Assembly: GCF_000970345.1 (NCBI RefSeq)
Contig: NZ_LAQU01000011.1
Span: 98,198 to 162,197 of the forward strand
Reading direction: 5' to 3'
Source of the DNA: Robbsia andropogonis
GTDB taxonomy: Bacteria; Pseudomonadota; Gammaproteobacteria; Burkholderiales; Burkholderiaceae
Length of the DNA: 64,000 nt
Part shown: positions 1 to 9,307 of the stretch, one piece after another
How positions within the stretch are numbered: position 1 is the stretch's first letter
Layout: every line of letters starts with the position of its first letter
Program-made: the position numbers and the translations under genes
Notes under the pieces: generated by a model
What the model saw: the letters and a program-made list of their open reading frames with translations, nothing else
Database searches by the model: none
Told to the model about the DNA's origin: nothing

Positions 1-1
1 C

Positions 2-619
2 ACCGCGTTGCTGCACCAATTTGCAGCAACCGGTTTGCGCGCCGTGGGAATGAAGCCCGTGGCGTCCGGTGCGGTGTTACACGCAGGACGGTGGTGCAAC
101 GACGACGTGTCCGCCCTCCGTGCGGCATCGAACGTGCCGGTACCTTATGCGTTGGATAACCCCTATCTTTTCAGGGAAGCCACGGCACCTCATCTCGCCG
201 CTGAAGATGAACGCGTCCACATCGACCTCCTTCACATCAAATGTTGCTATGAGGCCCTGCTCGATCATGCCGACACGGTGATTGTCGAAGGCGTAGGCGG
301 ACTGCTTGTCCCACTAAACGACTACGCATGCACGGATGACCTCGCCGTACTGCTTGGACTGCCTGTGATTCTCGTGGTCGGCATTCGCTTGGGCTGCATC
401 AATCACGCCTTGCTGACCGTACGCGCCCTATCCGCCAAGGGTCTAATACTGGCAGGATGGGTTGCGTCCACGCTGGATCCCGACATGTTGCAACTTCCAG
501 CGACGCTGGATTGCCTGCGCAATCGGATACCGGCACCGTTGCTTGGCTGCGTACCATATTTGCGCAACCCCGACGCGTCCTCGGCTGCGCAATTTCTGGA
601 TTTGGCCCCCCTAGACTAG
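2..619 (+). CDS. bioD: Dethiobiotin synthetase, 5' end outside window
   Basis: BioD closes the ureido ring of dethiobiotin from 7,8-diaminopelargonate, CO2 and ATP in the cytosol, the step before BioB. The frame is open to the left edge, so the start and the N-terminal P-loop lie outside; the TTG at 8 is an internal codon, not a start. Visible family signatures are the KPVASG strand about 20 residues in, and the EGVGGLLVPL loop, which corresponds to the EGAGG motif that binds substrate and Mg. The C-terminal LLGCVPYLRN segment is also typical. The gene ends nine bases before the convergent chorismate mutase gene. Other bio genes probably lie upstream, which I infer from common Burkholderiales gene order. 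The identification is secure although the protein is truncated by the window. Confidence 0.9.
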   Translation, partial: TALLHQFAATGLRAVGMKPVASGAVLHAGRWCNDDVSALRAASNVPVPYALDNPYLFREATAPHLAAEDERVHIDLLHIKCCYEALLDHADTVIVEGVGGLLVPLNDYACTDDLAVLLGLPVILVVGIRLGCINHALLTVRALSAKGLILAGWVASTLDPDMLQLPATLDCLRNRIPAPLLGCVPYLRNPDASSAAQFLDLAPLD

Positions 620-628
620 GCCGTGAAC

Positions 629-1201
629 TTATTTTGAGGCGGGTGCGGCGCTCAAGCATACGTGCGCGACGGCACGATCCAACGCAATCCGATGCAGGAC
701 ATCGAGCGACCTTGCCTGTGCAACGTCTCCCACTGCAACGGCAAGCTGCCTGTGACAATCCACATCGTTACGCGCCGTTGACGCCGCTTGCAGATCTTGC
801 AGGATGGCAGTCTGTAGATTGTCCAGAATAGGACGTATGACGCCGGTCAGGCTCTTGCGTGCCGTCGCTGGTGCATTGCCCTGCCTTCGCCAGTCGTTCA
901 ACAGCGCATACTGAATTTCCTTGTTCGCTTCGATTTGGTCTTCAAAGATGCGCGTGGCGTCCTCGGCGCCGACGCCCAGCGCCGGTGCCATTGCCGCGAC
1001 GCTGGTAAGAACCTGTGCCTCGCGCTTCGGATCGTGTACCGCTTTTCCGGAATCCCATTTGCTAAGCGCGACCTGCTCCGCGGTATCGAGGCGCTCCGAT
1101 ATGCTTCGCACCAGCGGGACAAGTGCTGGCACGGGCGCGGCAATACTTTCGGCGCAGCCCAGCATGACTGAAAGGATCAGCACTGTGGCAGGGATGCGCA
1201 T
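629..1201 (-). CDS. Secreted (AroQ-gamma type) chorismate mutase
   Basis: This enzyme converts chorismate to prephenate, but in the periplasm or outside the cell rather than in the cytosol. The all-helical AroQ pattern is visible: ERLDTAEQVALSKWDSGKAV, then DPKRE, and later FEDQIEANKEIQYALLNDWR, which carry the Lys, Arg, Glu and Gln/Asn positions of the active site. I chose the ATG at 1201 because it gives a standard signal peptide (MRIPATVLILSVMLG, cleavage near SIAA-P) and a product of about 190 residues, the usual size. Upstream in-frame ATGs at 1300 and 1255 would add a charged extension and have no clear ribosome site. It converges on bioD. Secreted chorismate mutases are known in several plant pathogens and symbionts, where a role in altering host aromatic metabolism has been proposed; that role here is inference. 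Confidence 0.85.
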   Translation of the reverse strand: MRIPATVLILSVMLGCAESIAAPVPALVPLVRSISERLDTAEQVALSKWDSGKAVHDPKREAQVLTSVAAMAPALGVGAEDATRIFEDQIEANKEIQYALLNDWRRQGNAPATARKSLTGVIRPILDNLQTAILQDLQAASTARNDVDCHRQLAVAVGDVAQARSLDVLHRIALDRAVAHVCLSAAPASK

Positions 1202-1300
1202 GTGACGCCGCTGACAATTGGCCCGGATATGCCTGATCAATTCGTTTCGCACCATATCTTTATAAACGCTCCGCAAGGAAAGTAATGCTGTGATTGACAT

Positions 1301-2189
1301 CGCTTGGATAAGCGACTTCTTACGTGAGCGGTATGGTACACGCTTCCTCGCTATTGGCGAGCATAACGTAAAGAAACTTTATATTCAGGTCAACGCATTG
1401 TGTCCACCCTCGGGCGCGAACACGCCTACCGCTCCCGGGTTTCACGGCGTACAACGTTACAAATCTAAACGAGGTCGATGCTCCGGATAGCGGAATGGCA
1501 ACGGATCGTTTTGCATTTCGATTGTTCTTTCGCTTTTGGACAAACTATTTCGCTACCCCTCGCAGGCCCTGTACGCGACTCCGACCTGACTCAACCTGCA
1601 CGTAACAAAGGAGAGACCATGGCCCTTCCGCTGCAACACGTAATACTGCTTTTCTTCATGCCTCGTATCGCCTAACACCTTGCGTATAAAACCGTACTGC
1701 CCCGACGGATCTTCTCGAACCAGCAATGATACGCGTCGCTAGCTGGATGTCTGAACCTCCTGCTTTCCGACGTAGCGATGCTGCGTGACTAACGTCTAGA
1801 TCGAAACCAGCTCGCGCGCAGACATCCGCTACGCACGCTAATTGACGGGGAAGAACGTCATGAAATGGTTTCACAACCGAAACTTTCTGAAATTGGGAGA
1901 GTCCGTCATTGTCGAGCCATTACATCTCAGCCATTTGATGTTTCTCACCGATGAAAGCGAACTAACCACGCCACATCCCTCGTAACAACGCCTCTTTCGC
2001 CATGCGCCACACGGAAAGCGTACATGCCGTACGAACTGAATATACTTCATCGACGAAGTATGAAATTCAGAAAAATTATAACGTTGTGCAAATTGGTTGT
2101 TGGATTATGGATATTGAACGCAGCTAAACTGACTTTTCCTAAAAACGCATTGATAGACGCGTTTATGCACGTCCCTCATTGGAAATTTC
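1301..2189. other. 889-base gene-poor region with a PIP box
   Basis: No convincing gene is present. The stretch is visibly more AT-rich than its neighbours. It holds the perfect PIP box described separately and an 18-codon reading frame (1619-1675) preceded by a good AAAGGAGAG ribosome site. A weak 73-codon frame (2024-2245) runs into the next gene in another register. It could be the long leader of the effector-like gene or the remains of a lost PIP-driven gene. Confidence 0.5.
1529..1553 (+). promoter_or_regulatory. PIP/hrpII box, perfect TTCGC-N15-TTCGC
   Basis: TTCGC at 1529-1533 and TTCGC at 1549-1553 are separated by exactly 15 bases. This is the plant-inducible-promoter consensus bound by HrpX/HrpB-type AraC activators, which switch on type III secretion effector genes in Xanthomonas, Ralstonia, Acidovorax and plant-associated Burkholderia. 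The expected -10 hexamer (YANNNT) 30-32 bases downstream is not seen; the nearest match, CAACCT, is at 1592-1597, 38 bases away. The box faces the large effector-like gene at 2190, about 640 bases downstream. Confidence 0.65.
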
Positions 2190-5100
2190 ATGACTATCCG
2201 TTCACAATCCGCCTTTATGGCCGCGCCCGCACCAGCACCCGATGAAGCGGGTGATTTCAGCACAACGCGCTCAGCACAGCCAGCCGCCACATCACCGCGC
2301 GAACTGACGCGTTCCGATGCTTTGAAGCAGTTACGTCCACGGCCAGAAAGGAACGTTGAGGACAATGCCTCAACCTCATCGGCGGCGGATACACGCGCAC
2401 CCCTCCCACTTGGTCAGCGGATCAAGGCCTTGATCTCGCGCAGGCAGGTTTCGGTAACCGCGGTCATACCGGGCACTGGTCGAACCTTGAATCGTCCGCT
2501 GCGCGCCACCGTTCCCTCGACATCAGTCAATCCTGTGATGCAAGGTCCGGAAGCGGCAATCCTGGAAGAAGCGAAGCTACTTTCAAGCGTGGCGGAGTCA
2601 CTTACGATGAGTATCGGTCGCCCCGAGGCCGCGCTATGGAAGCGCCCCGCGCCTTCAAAAGCTTATCGACTGATGACGACCCTAATCCCGTGGGCGAAGC
2701 CGGCCCCACTCGCGAAAATCGCCGCGTCCAGTATTGGCGGTAACGGCCGGCATACCGCACCGACACATCAGACATCGCCGAACCACTTTGCGGGAAAAGC
2801 GGCAATTGCCGAAAGCGTGGCAACACTCAGGGAGCTGGTCGCGCAGCGCCGAGCAGCACTCGACGAGGCGGTCGCGCATTTCGAGCGTGCGCAATCAGCG
2901 CATGATGCTGCTCGTGGCGTATCAATGATTTCGGATCAGACGCAGAACACGGCTACACGCCGCTTGCACGCCGCTGCCGCGGTGCGCGACGCAAGCAGCG
3001 CGCTGCATGCGGTCATCTCCGGCCCGGATCTGGCCGGACTTGAGGGGCTGCGCTATCTCGCGGAACAACGCGATAAAGCCGATGCATTCACGCATAGGCG
3101 GATCAATGAGTTGCAAGCCAAGGCGCATGCATTGCGTTCACATGCGTACGATCGCCGTGATGCAATCGATGTCGAATTGCAAGTACGAAAAGAAGAGGCG
3201 CATGCGCTGACGCTCGTTAATCACGATCTTGATGCAGCGGAGAAAATTGTCCTTGACGCGCGAGGTCGTTTGCATAACCTGGAAAAGCGCTTCGGCAAGT
3301 TGCCTTCGGGGTTTGTTGAGATGGGCAGCACATCACCAAAGGCCTCCGCCTTACACGCGGATCTGCTTAACCAGATCGCGCAGGCCCGCACAGTGCTTCA
3401 AGGCGCGGAACGCGCGCGAGCGCGCGCCTTGCAAGGTCTGGATTCCGTCAATACAGGAATCGAACGGGTCAGCCAGCAGCTTTCAGAACTGATGCAGCTG
3501 CGCGCAACAGCGGAAGCGCAGCGTGAGCAAGCCGAGCGTTCACTGGCGTGGCTCACGGAAGCATCGTCGCTGCTCGCACGACAAGCGGATACGACGGCAG
3601 CGCCAGAAGCCGGTGGTCAGGAACAATCGGTGAACGCGTTGCACGACCTCTTCGTCGCACGGCAATCCGATCTGCCGCCTGCCTTCGGCCAACGCCCCGA
3701 CGCACGTTTGCAATCCGCGCTCGCAGCGCTTCCCGCTCGCCTGAAGGCATCCAGCTCGCCCAGTCTATTACCGACCATGATGGCCATGGAGACAGTGATC
3801 CATGCGCTGGCGGACGTCACCCAAAGCGACGCGGGAAGGGCAACACGATTGCTCGATGCATTGCACCAACATCCAACCACGCACTGGTCCGCACTGGCGC
3901 AGACCGAGGCAGAAACGCGGCGCCTGCATAGCGCCTCGACTGCCTTTCCCAACCCTACCGCGGCCGACGTCCTTGCGTTCAGTCGGGCGATCGCCGCGTT
4001 GCCTCGTGGTAGTGACCTGCTGCATGCACTATCGCGCGACAGCCATCAAACCGCGACGAAAGAACAAATCCAGGCACTGCATGTCTTCTGGACGGCCGAA
4101 GCCGCTGGTCGCACCGAACCGGACACGGCGGTTTCGGCGTGGCTCAGTCAGGCGAGGCAGGTTGCATTGGCCCGATGCAAGGGAGACGAAAACCTCGAAT
4201 TCGACGACGTCGCATATGCCGCGTATAACGCTGTTCGTAGTGGTTACGTCAGCAATGCACCCGGCTCGCTTTATGCACGACACGATGCGCGCATGAGGAA
4301 AGCACTGACCGAGTGGGTGATCCGCGCCACTTCGGCAGACAACAGGCCAAACGACGCGCCGCGGCCTGCCGTATGGCGCCGATTTGTCCCTACCCTGAAC
4401 AAAACCCCGTTCAGCAAGCGCTTGTTGAATCGCGGTTATGAGGTCTCGGAAAGCATGGGCCTTGATTCAGCGCGGATGCAAGTAGACCGTGCAATACGAC
4501 GGCGCATGACGCGCCTCACCCCATTGATTGAGGCCAGTCGCCAGCACCGAGGTGGGGAAGGCACGCTTGACGCCCTATTTTCTCAGACGTTGCTCGATTA
4601 CCTGAAGCGGCTTGACAATCGCGGGCGACATCTGTCAAAAGTCACGCTATCCGGCCGTGACGCCAAGAAGATCATCGAACGTCTACCCAGCGTGGTACGG
4701 ACGATGCACGCGGCGCGCTTTCAATCGTTCATCAAACAAGTGGCGCCGCACGGCGCCACGGCCTATGAGACGGTCTCGCGTCTTGAGGAGCGCCTCCGTG
4801 CGCACATTCCCTCCGCGCGACAACCCCCGGCACTAGAAGCCGTCGATGCGGATTTGGTCACCGCGATCGGTCTACTGAAACATCAGCATCTGCGCAACAA
4901 GGAAGACATTGTTACCTTCTTCAAGCCTTTCATCCTAGACATGGCATTGCGGGACAAGGTACGGCTGGGTGGCGGTGGCACACTGGGGGTCGGCCTGCCT
5001 ACATTGCCTTATGGCCCGCAAACCCCGATCGTATCGCCTCTTCTTTCGGTAGAGACATCCCGGTCCGATGAGGCGTTTACGCAGTTGTTCATGCCGGTGC

Positions 5101-6323
5101 TTGGCATTGAGATGATGTTCGGCAAGACTCGCACCAACGCGCATGAGGCGACCATCGGAATGGTGGCAGGTGCGGCGCTTGGCACCTACACATCGTTGCA
5201 GGGCACGGCGAGCTTGCATGGGTTAAAACAGCATGCAAAAACCGATGCCACGCTGTTGCGCTTTTTCAGAAAGCGTCATCAAGACGAGACGATGCGGGCC
5301 AACATGCTTAACGCACTCGACAGCATGGTGCGATGGGATGTGATCGCACCTGAGCGTGGCCGGGCGTACCATGGTCCGTTGGAAGCGGTGTTCGCCCGGA
5401 ATCCGGATGTCTCCGTCTCTCAGATGGAGAGCGTCGCGGATACCACGGCAATCAGTGCGGCTGTGACGGCGCGGCTTCCTTATGTGCGATTCAATGATCC
5501 GGACGCGCAAGGCCTCGCGCAAACGTTTCGTGTCGAGCCATCGCTCACCGGCGAAGGACAGCGCGTCCGGGAGCGGCGAGACGAGCGTGGCGGTCATGTG
5601 AGCGTCTATGCGGCCGTCGGTGATACCGCGCAACAGCGCGCGAATATCGGTTTGACACTGACGGGCGCACCTGTCTCGTATTTACCGCCAAGTGGGCGGC
5701 GCCATGCGCACAACACCGGCACGCAGCGCCAGGCCCTTGGATTGCAACTCGGCGTCACACGCGACATCGCCTTGGCCATCGAGAAGCACGAGATTTCCCC
5801 TTTCTTGATAGATGGCAAGCAGGACGGCGACCTAGATCGCCACTATGCGACGCCAGCCGATATGCTGCGAGAAATCTCGGCCAACCGCACGCAATGGTTG
5901 ATGCGGTGCGTGGAGACGCTTGAACCTGATGAAAACGGCAACACCGACACGCCGGACAACCGCATGCGAGCGGGGATCTTGCTGGACGCGTTCGAACATG
6001 AGATCAAGCGTCTTGGCAAGGACAACCAATACTGCCTCTACAACGTCAATTATTCGATGCGCGGCGCAGCAAGCGGATGGATCGACGGTTATCGAGGGCT
6101 TGCGCAACTCGCACGCAAACGCGGCGATACCCAAGGTGAACGTCGCGCATTGGAAGCCATCGACGATATTCTGCTCAATAGCGGTACCTGGCGACCACTT
6201 ATGCTGATCGTGCGGGAGCGTGCAAAGGATTCGACCACGTTAGGTTGGCGTAACCTCCTTCGCTGGCAACGCTTGGCGAACGTTGACGGGCAGCGCACGG
6301 CCGCACAATTTCCGCCACCCTGA
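2190..6323 (+). CDS. Large effector-like protein of unknown family
   Basis: I do not recognise the family. The 1377-residue protein has no signal peptide or membrane segments. Its first ~120 residues are rich in Ala, Pro, Ser and Thr and poor in order, as in type III secretion signals. Residues ~210-465 form a long Ala/Arg/Glu/Gln-rich coiled coil. The rest is mixed, with a Gly-rich strand-like start (GGGGTLGVGLPTLPYG) near 927 followed by alternating hydrophobic strands. The size and order loosely recall AvrE-superfamily effectors (helical N-half, beta-barrel C-half), but I see no diagnostic motif. The ATG at 2190 follows TTGGAAATTTC, a modest ribosome site. The perfect PIP box upstream on the same strand supports a type III effector. 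Alternatives are another long structural protein or a toxin-like protein secreted by another route. Confidence 0.5.
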   Translation: MTIRSQSAFMAAPAPAPDEAGDFSTTRSAQPAATSPRELTRSDALKQLRPRPERNVEDNASTSSAADTRAPLPLGQRIKALISRRQVSVTAVIPGTGRTLNRPLRATVPSTSVNPVMQGPEAAILEEAKLLSSVAESLTMSIGRPEAALWKRPAPSKAYRLMTTLIPWAKPAPLAKIAASSIGGNGRHTAPTHQTSPNHFAGKAAIAESVATLRELVAQRRAALDEAVAHFERAQSAHDAARGVSMISDQTQNTATRRLHAAAAVRDASSALHAVISGPDLAGLEGLRYLAEQRDKADAFTHRRINELQAKAHALRSHAYDRRDAIDVELQVRKEEAHALTLVNHDLDAAEKIVLDARGRLHNLEKRFGKLPSGFVEMGSTSPKASALHADLLNQIAQARTVLQGAERARARALQGLDSVNTGIERVSQQLSELMQLRATAEAQREQAERSLAWLTEASSLLARQADTTAAPEAGGQEQSVNALHDLFVARQSDLPPAFGQRPDARLQSALAALPARLKASSSPSLLPTMMAMETVIHALADVTQSDAGRATRLLDALHQHPTTHWSALAQTEAETRRLHSASTAFPNPTAADVLAFSRAIAALPRGSDLLHALSRDSHQTATKEQIQALHVFWTAEAAGRTEPDTAVSAWLSQARQVALARCKGDENLEFDDVAYAAYNAVRSGYVSNAPGSLYARHDARMRKALTEWVIRATSADNRPNDAPRPAVWRRFVPTLNKTPFSKRLLNRGYEVSESMGLDSARMQVDRAIRRRMTRLTPLIEASRQHRGGEGTLDALFSQTLLDYLKRLDNRGRHLSKVTLSGRDAKKIIERLPSVVRTMHAARFQSFIKQVAPHGATAYETVSRLEERLRAHIPSARQPPALEAVDADLVTAIGLLKHQHLRNKEDIVTFFKPFILDMALRDKVRLGGGGTLGVGLPTLPYGPQTPIVSPLLSVETSRSDEAFTQLFMPVLGIEMMFGKTRTNAHEATIGMVAGAALGTYTSLQGTASLHGLKQHAKTDATLLRFFRKRHQDETMRANMLNALDSMVRWDVIAPERGRAYHGPLEAVFARNPDVSVSQMESVADTTAISAAVTARLPYVRFNDPDAQGLAQTFRVEPSLTGEGQRVRERRDERGGHVSVYAAVGDTAQQRANIGLTLTGAPVSYLPPSGRRHAHNTGTQRQALGLQLGVTRDIALAIEKHEISPFLIDGKQDGDLDRHYATPADMLREISANRTQWLMRCVETLEPDENGNTDTPDNRMRAGILLDAFEHEIKRLGKDNQYCLYNVNYSMRGAASGWIDGYRGLAQLARKRGDTQGERRALEAIDDILLNSGTWRPLMLIVRERAKDSTTLGWRNLLRWQRLANVDGQRTAAQFPPP

Positions 6324-6383
6324 CCTGTTTGTGCGAATGCGTATCCCGACCACTGACTAGGCGTATCACATCGTTTAACGATG

Positions 6384-7229
6384 TCAAAGCCCGACGGTTG
6401 TCTTACTAAAACGCGAATACACAATCCGGGCACACCAATCAAGGGAAAAGCCGAGCGCGCCGATGATCAGAACCACCGCCATCAGCTCCGAATACGCCAG
6501 CCGGTCTCGGGTATCCAGGATCAAATAACCAAGTCCGGAACTTACGCCAAGCATTTCGGCAGGGACCAGCACAATCCACAATATGCCAATGGACAGACGC
6601 ACACCGGTCAACACATGCAAGGCAATGGCAGGCACGAAGATGTGCCACATCATTTCGAAACGCGTGGCGGCAAGGCTCTCCCCCAATTGCAGCCAACGCT
6701 GATCGATTTGATGTACGCCCGCCGCGGTGCTCATGACAATGGGCCATACGGCCGCGAAGCTCAACAGAAAATATACAGCACGATCCCCCACGCCCAAGGT
6801 CATTACCGCAATCGGCATCCACGCAAGCGGGGAAATCATCCGCAAGAACTGCAATGCCGGTGAAAGCAGCGCGTCCAGTGCCTTCACTCGACCGATCAGA
6901 AAGCCCAATGGCACGCCAACCAGCAAGGCACAAGTTAAGCCGACGGCGATACGCCGCAGGCTTGCGGCAACGTGTACGAACAATCGATCCTCACCGATCA
7001 ACGCAGGCATTATCTTGAAGGCCTCCACCGGCGAGAATTGTGCGACGAGAAGATTCCGACCGGCACATGCAGTGACTGCCGCCCACCACAGACCGATGAC
7101 AATGATGATGCCGGCAGTCCCCAACAGGAGTCGGCGCAGACGTTGGCTGCCGCGCGTCAATGCGGACAATGTCTGGCGTTGTGGCTCGAAAGCGTCCGAG
7201 GGGTGGGGCCGAGAAGGATGGATAGCCAT
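6384..7229 (-). CDS. ABC transporter permease, NitT/TauT (SsuC/TauC) type
   Basis: This is the membrane channel of an ABC importer for an oxyanion or organosulfur-type ligand. About six hydrophobic segments are visible. The EAA loop that docks the ATPase is GESLAATRFEMMWHIFVPAI, followed by LTGVRLSIGILWIVLVPAEML, which is typical of SsuC/TauC/NrtB proteins. The ATG at 7229 sits one base after the TGA of the binding-protein gene and is preferred to an upstream TTG at 7241. It is the last gene of the operon AhpD-like, flavoprotein, ATPase, binding protein, permease. The ligand cannot be read from the sequence; sulfonates or sulfate esters are the best guess from the family and neighbours. Confidence 0.85.
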   Translation of the reverse strand: MAIHPSRPHPSDAFEPQRQTLSALTRGSQRLRRLLLGTAGIIIVIGLWWAAVTACAGRNLLVAQFSPVEAFKIMPALIGEDRLFVHVAASLRRIAVGLTCALLVGVPLGFLIGRVKALDALLSPALQFLRMISPLAWMPIAVMTLGVGDRAVYFLLSFAAVWPIVMSTAAGVHQIDQRWLQLGESLAATRFEMMWHIFVPAIALHVLTGVRLSIGILWIVLVPAEMLGVSSGLGYLILDTRDRLAYSELMAVVLIIGALGFSLDWCARIVYSRFSKTTVGL

Positions 7230-7230
7230 C

Positions 7231-8421
7231 TCAGATTGCAATGGTCTCTTTTCGGGACCATGCCTCCGGTAGTCCGAATGCTTTCATGCCACCTTGCGCG
7301 GCAATGCTTTTCTTGACGAATCGATCATCGACGAGGTCGCTGGCGACCCATGCCGGGTCGAGTTTCGCGAGAAATGGTGCCTCCCCTTCCACCTGAGTTG
7401 CCTTCAGGCGACGAACCAATTCTTCCGTATAGCTTGGATAGGGATACGGCTGGAAATCGATTCTTTTTTCATGCCAATCGCCATGCAGTACGGCGCGGTC
7501 CGCAAGGTAACGCGGCTCCTCCGAAGGCTGCTGCCGCAACACGGTGGAAAGCAAGCTGGCAGCATGTGGCGTGTAATGATTCGTCCCGCTCTTCGACAAA
7601 AGTTCCGCGGCTTCTTGCGGATGGGCGCGTGACCAGACCTGGGCCTTGACGATCGCATCCACCACCTTCTGTGACCACGCTGGGCGCGCATTTAAATCCT
7701 GCTCGTGCATGAATACGACACAGCAAGCGTGGTCACGCCAGACGTCGCCCGTAAAGCGCAGCACTTTGCCAACCTTCAACGCTTCCGCGGCGGCATTGAA
7801 AGGCTCAGCAACGATAAAACCGGCAATCTGTCTTGATGCCAGCGCAGGCGGCATATCCGCAGGTGCCATCACGACCAAGCGCACTTCCGTGGCTTTCAAC
7901 GCACCCTCCTTGCTGAGGACCGGCGTGAGGCCTTGCGCACGCAACAAGTCCTGCACGACGACGTTGTGAATCGAATACCAAAATGGCACCGCAACAGTCT
8001 TGCCGCCGAGATCCCGTAATGACTGGACGTCTGGCGCCACCGTCAGCGCGGAACCGTTGATGTGATTCCACGCGACAACCTTCGCGGGGGCACGACTGCC
8101 ATATCGCGCCCAGATCGTCATGGGCGAAAGAATATGCACGACATTCACTTGGCCCGATAAAAACGCTTCCACCAACTGCGCCCAACTGCGTAACAAAGTG
8201 GGTTTCTCCGCGCCGAGACCCGCGTCAGCAAAATAGCCGTTGTTATGTGCAACCAGAAGGGGTGTCGCATCCGTAATCGGTAGATAGCCGATTCGCACGG
8301 GGGCGTCCGGCTCCGTTGCAGCGCGGGCCGTCAGGCTGCTCAGTAATGGCGTGGCGCCGCCGACAGTGAAAAGCGAGGCAAGCTTGAGCCACTCGCGGCG
8401 AGACATCGGCAACTGACACAT
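7231..8421 (-). CDS. ABC transporter substrate-binding protein, NMT1/TauT-like, Tat signal
   Basis: This periplasmic receptor delivers ligand to the adjacent permease. The ATG at 8421 follows AAGGACCGTAGC, a clear ribosome site, and begins a twin-arginine leader (SRREWLKLAS, then a hydrophobic run to ARAA). The longer frame up to 8547 would overlap the ATPase gene and bury the leader. The mature part opens with RIGYLPITDATPLLVAHNNGYF, cut here into its key pieces RIGYLPITDA and NGYFADAGL, the signature of NrtA/SsuA/TauA-like receptors. The central segments (LGGKTVAVPFWYSIH and FIVAEPFNAAA) are also standard for the fold. A Tat leader on such a receptor is less common than a Sec leader. The gene starts 10 bases after the ATPase stop. 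Confidence 0.85.
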   Translation of the reverse strand: MCQLPMSRREWLKLASLFTVGGATPLLSSLTARAATEPDAPVRIGYLPITDATPLLVAHNNGYFADAGLGAEKPTLLRSWAQLVEAFLSGQVNVVHILSPMTIWARYGSRAPAKVVAWNHINGSALTVAPDVQSLRDLGGKTVAVPFWYSIHNVVVQDLLRAQGLTPVLSKEGALKATEVRLVVMAPADMPPALASRQIAGFIVAEPFNAAAEALKVGKVLRFTGDVWRDHACCVVFMHEQDLNARPAWSQKVVDAIVKAQVWSRAHPQEAAELLSKSGTNHYTPHAASLLSTVLRQQPSEEPRYLADRAVLHGDWHEKRIDFQPYPYPSYTEELVRRLKATQVEGEAPFLAKLDPAWVASDLVDDRFVKKSIAAQGGMKAFGLPEAWSRKETIAI

Positions 8422-8431
8422 GCTACGGTCC

Positions 8432-9307
8432 TTATTGGAGAGAATGCGGGATGAGTGGTATATCCGATGCGGGGCGAGAGGCCATCGAAGCGCGCAAAGC
8501 GGCAACGACGCGTACCCGTAACGAGCCCAACGCCTGAACATGATCATCCCTGGGATGCGGCAACGTTAAGTCGATTGAGGCCGCGAGCGCCCCATCGCGC
8601 CCCAGCACGACAACCCGGTCCGACACACACAACGCTTCATCGATGTCGTGCGTGACGAGCAAGGTCGCCGCCTGGGTGTCGCGGACAACCGAAACAAGCA
8701 GACGTTGCATATCCGCGCGGGTTACCTCGTCGAGCGCGCCGAAAGGCTCGTCCAGCAACAACGTGCGGGGTTCGCGGGCCAGGCATCGCGCCAGTGCAAC
8801 CCGTTGCGCCATGCCCCCTGAAAGCTGTCGTGGCGCGAGATGCGCCGCATGCGTCAAATCAACCTCTTTGAGTGCCGCGGCGATACGCGACTGCATCTCA
8901 TGGCGGCTAAGCTTGCGCTGGCGCGAAAAGCCCAGACCAAACCCGACGTTCCGATGCACCGTTAGCCAGGGCAGAAGACAGGGATCTTGAAAAGCCAAGG
9001 CGACATCAGGCCTTGGCGAGACGACTTCTTGACCGTCCACCAGAACATGGCCGCCATTAGGCGAAAGCAAACCAGCGGCAACCCGTAGCAAGGTCGACTT
9101 CCCGGCCCCGCTTGCACCCAGGATCGTTATAAGCTGGCCAGCATGGACATCCAGCGAGATACCGTCCAATATGGCGCGCGTGCCGCGACGCAGGGACACT
9201 TCCCGTAATGCCAACCGGGGTGAGATACCCGTGTTTTCGTCAGGGATTGGCAACGCCCCCTCTTGATGGATCGGTTTGTCGAGGATGTTGTCGCTGGAAT
9301 CGCTCAT
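8432..9307 (-). CDS. ABC transporter ATP-binding protein, SsuB/TauB type
   Basis: This cytoplasmic ATPase energises the importer. It shows Walker A GASGAGKST, a Q-loop in LAFQDPCLLPWL, the signature LSGGMAQRVALAR, Walker B LLLDEPFGALDE and the switch His in LLVTHDIDEAL. The PCLLPWLTV variant after the Q-loop is characteristic of the nitrate/sulfonate/taurine subfamily. Its start overlaps the stop of the upstream flavoprotein gene by four bases (ATGA), so the two are translationally coupled. The N-terminal ~30 residues before the first strand are an extra acidic extension. Confidence 0.9.
   Translation of the reverse strand: MSDSSDNILDKPIHQEGALPIPDENTGISPRLALREVSLRRGTRAILDGISLDVHAGQLITILGASGAGKSTLLRVAAGLLSPNGGHVLVDGQEVVSPRPDVALAFQDPCLLPWLTVHRNVGFGLGFSRQRKLSRHEMQSRIAAALKEVDLTHAAHLAPRQLSGGMAQRVALARCLAREPRTLLLDEPFGALDEVTRADMQRLLVSVVRDTQAATLLVTHDIDEALCVSDRVVVLGRDGALAASIDLTLPHPRDDHVQALGSLRVRVVAALRASMASRPASDIPLIPHSLQ

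Noticed and set aside
2024..2245. 73-codon frame upstream of the effector-like gene
   Set aside because: Overlaps the start of the large gene in another register, no clear ribosome site, and no recognisable features.
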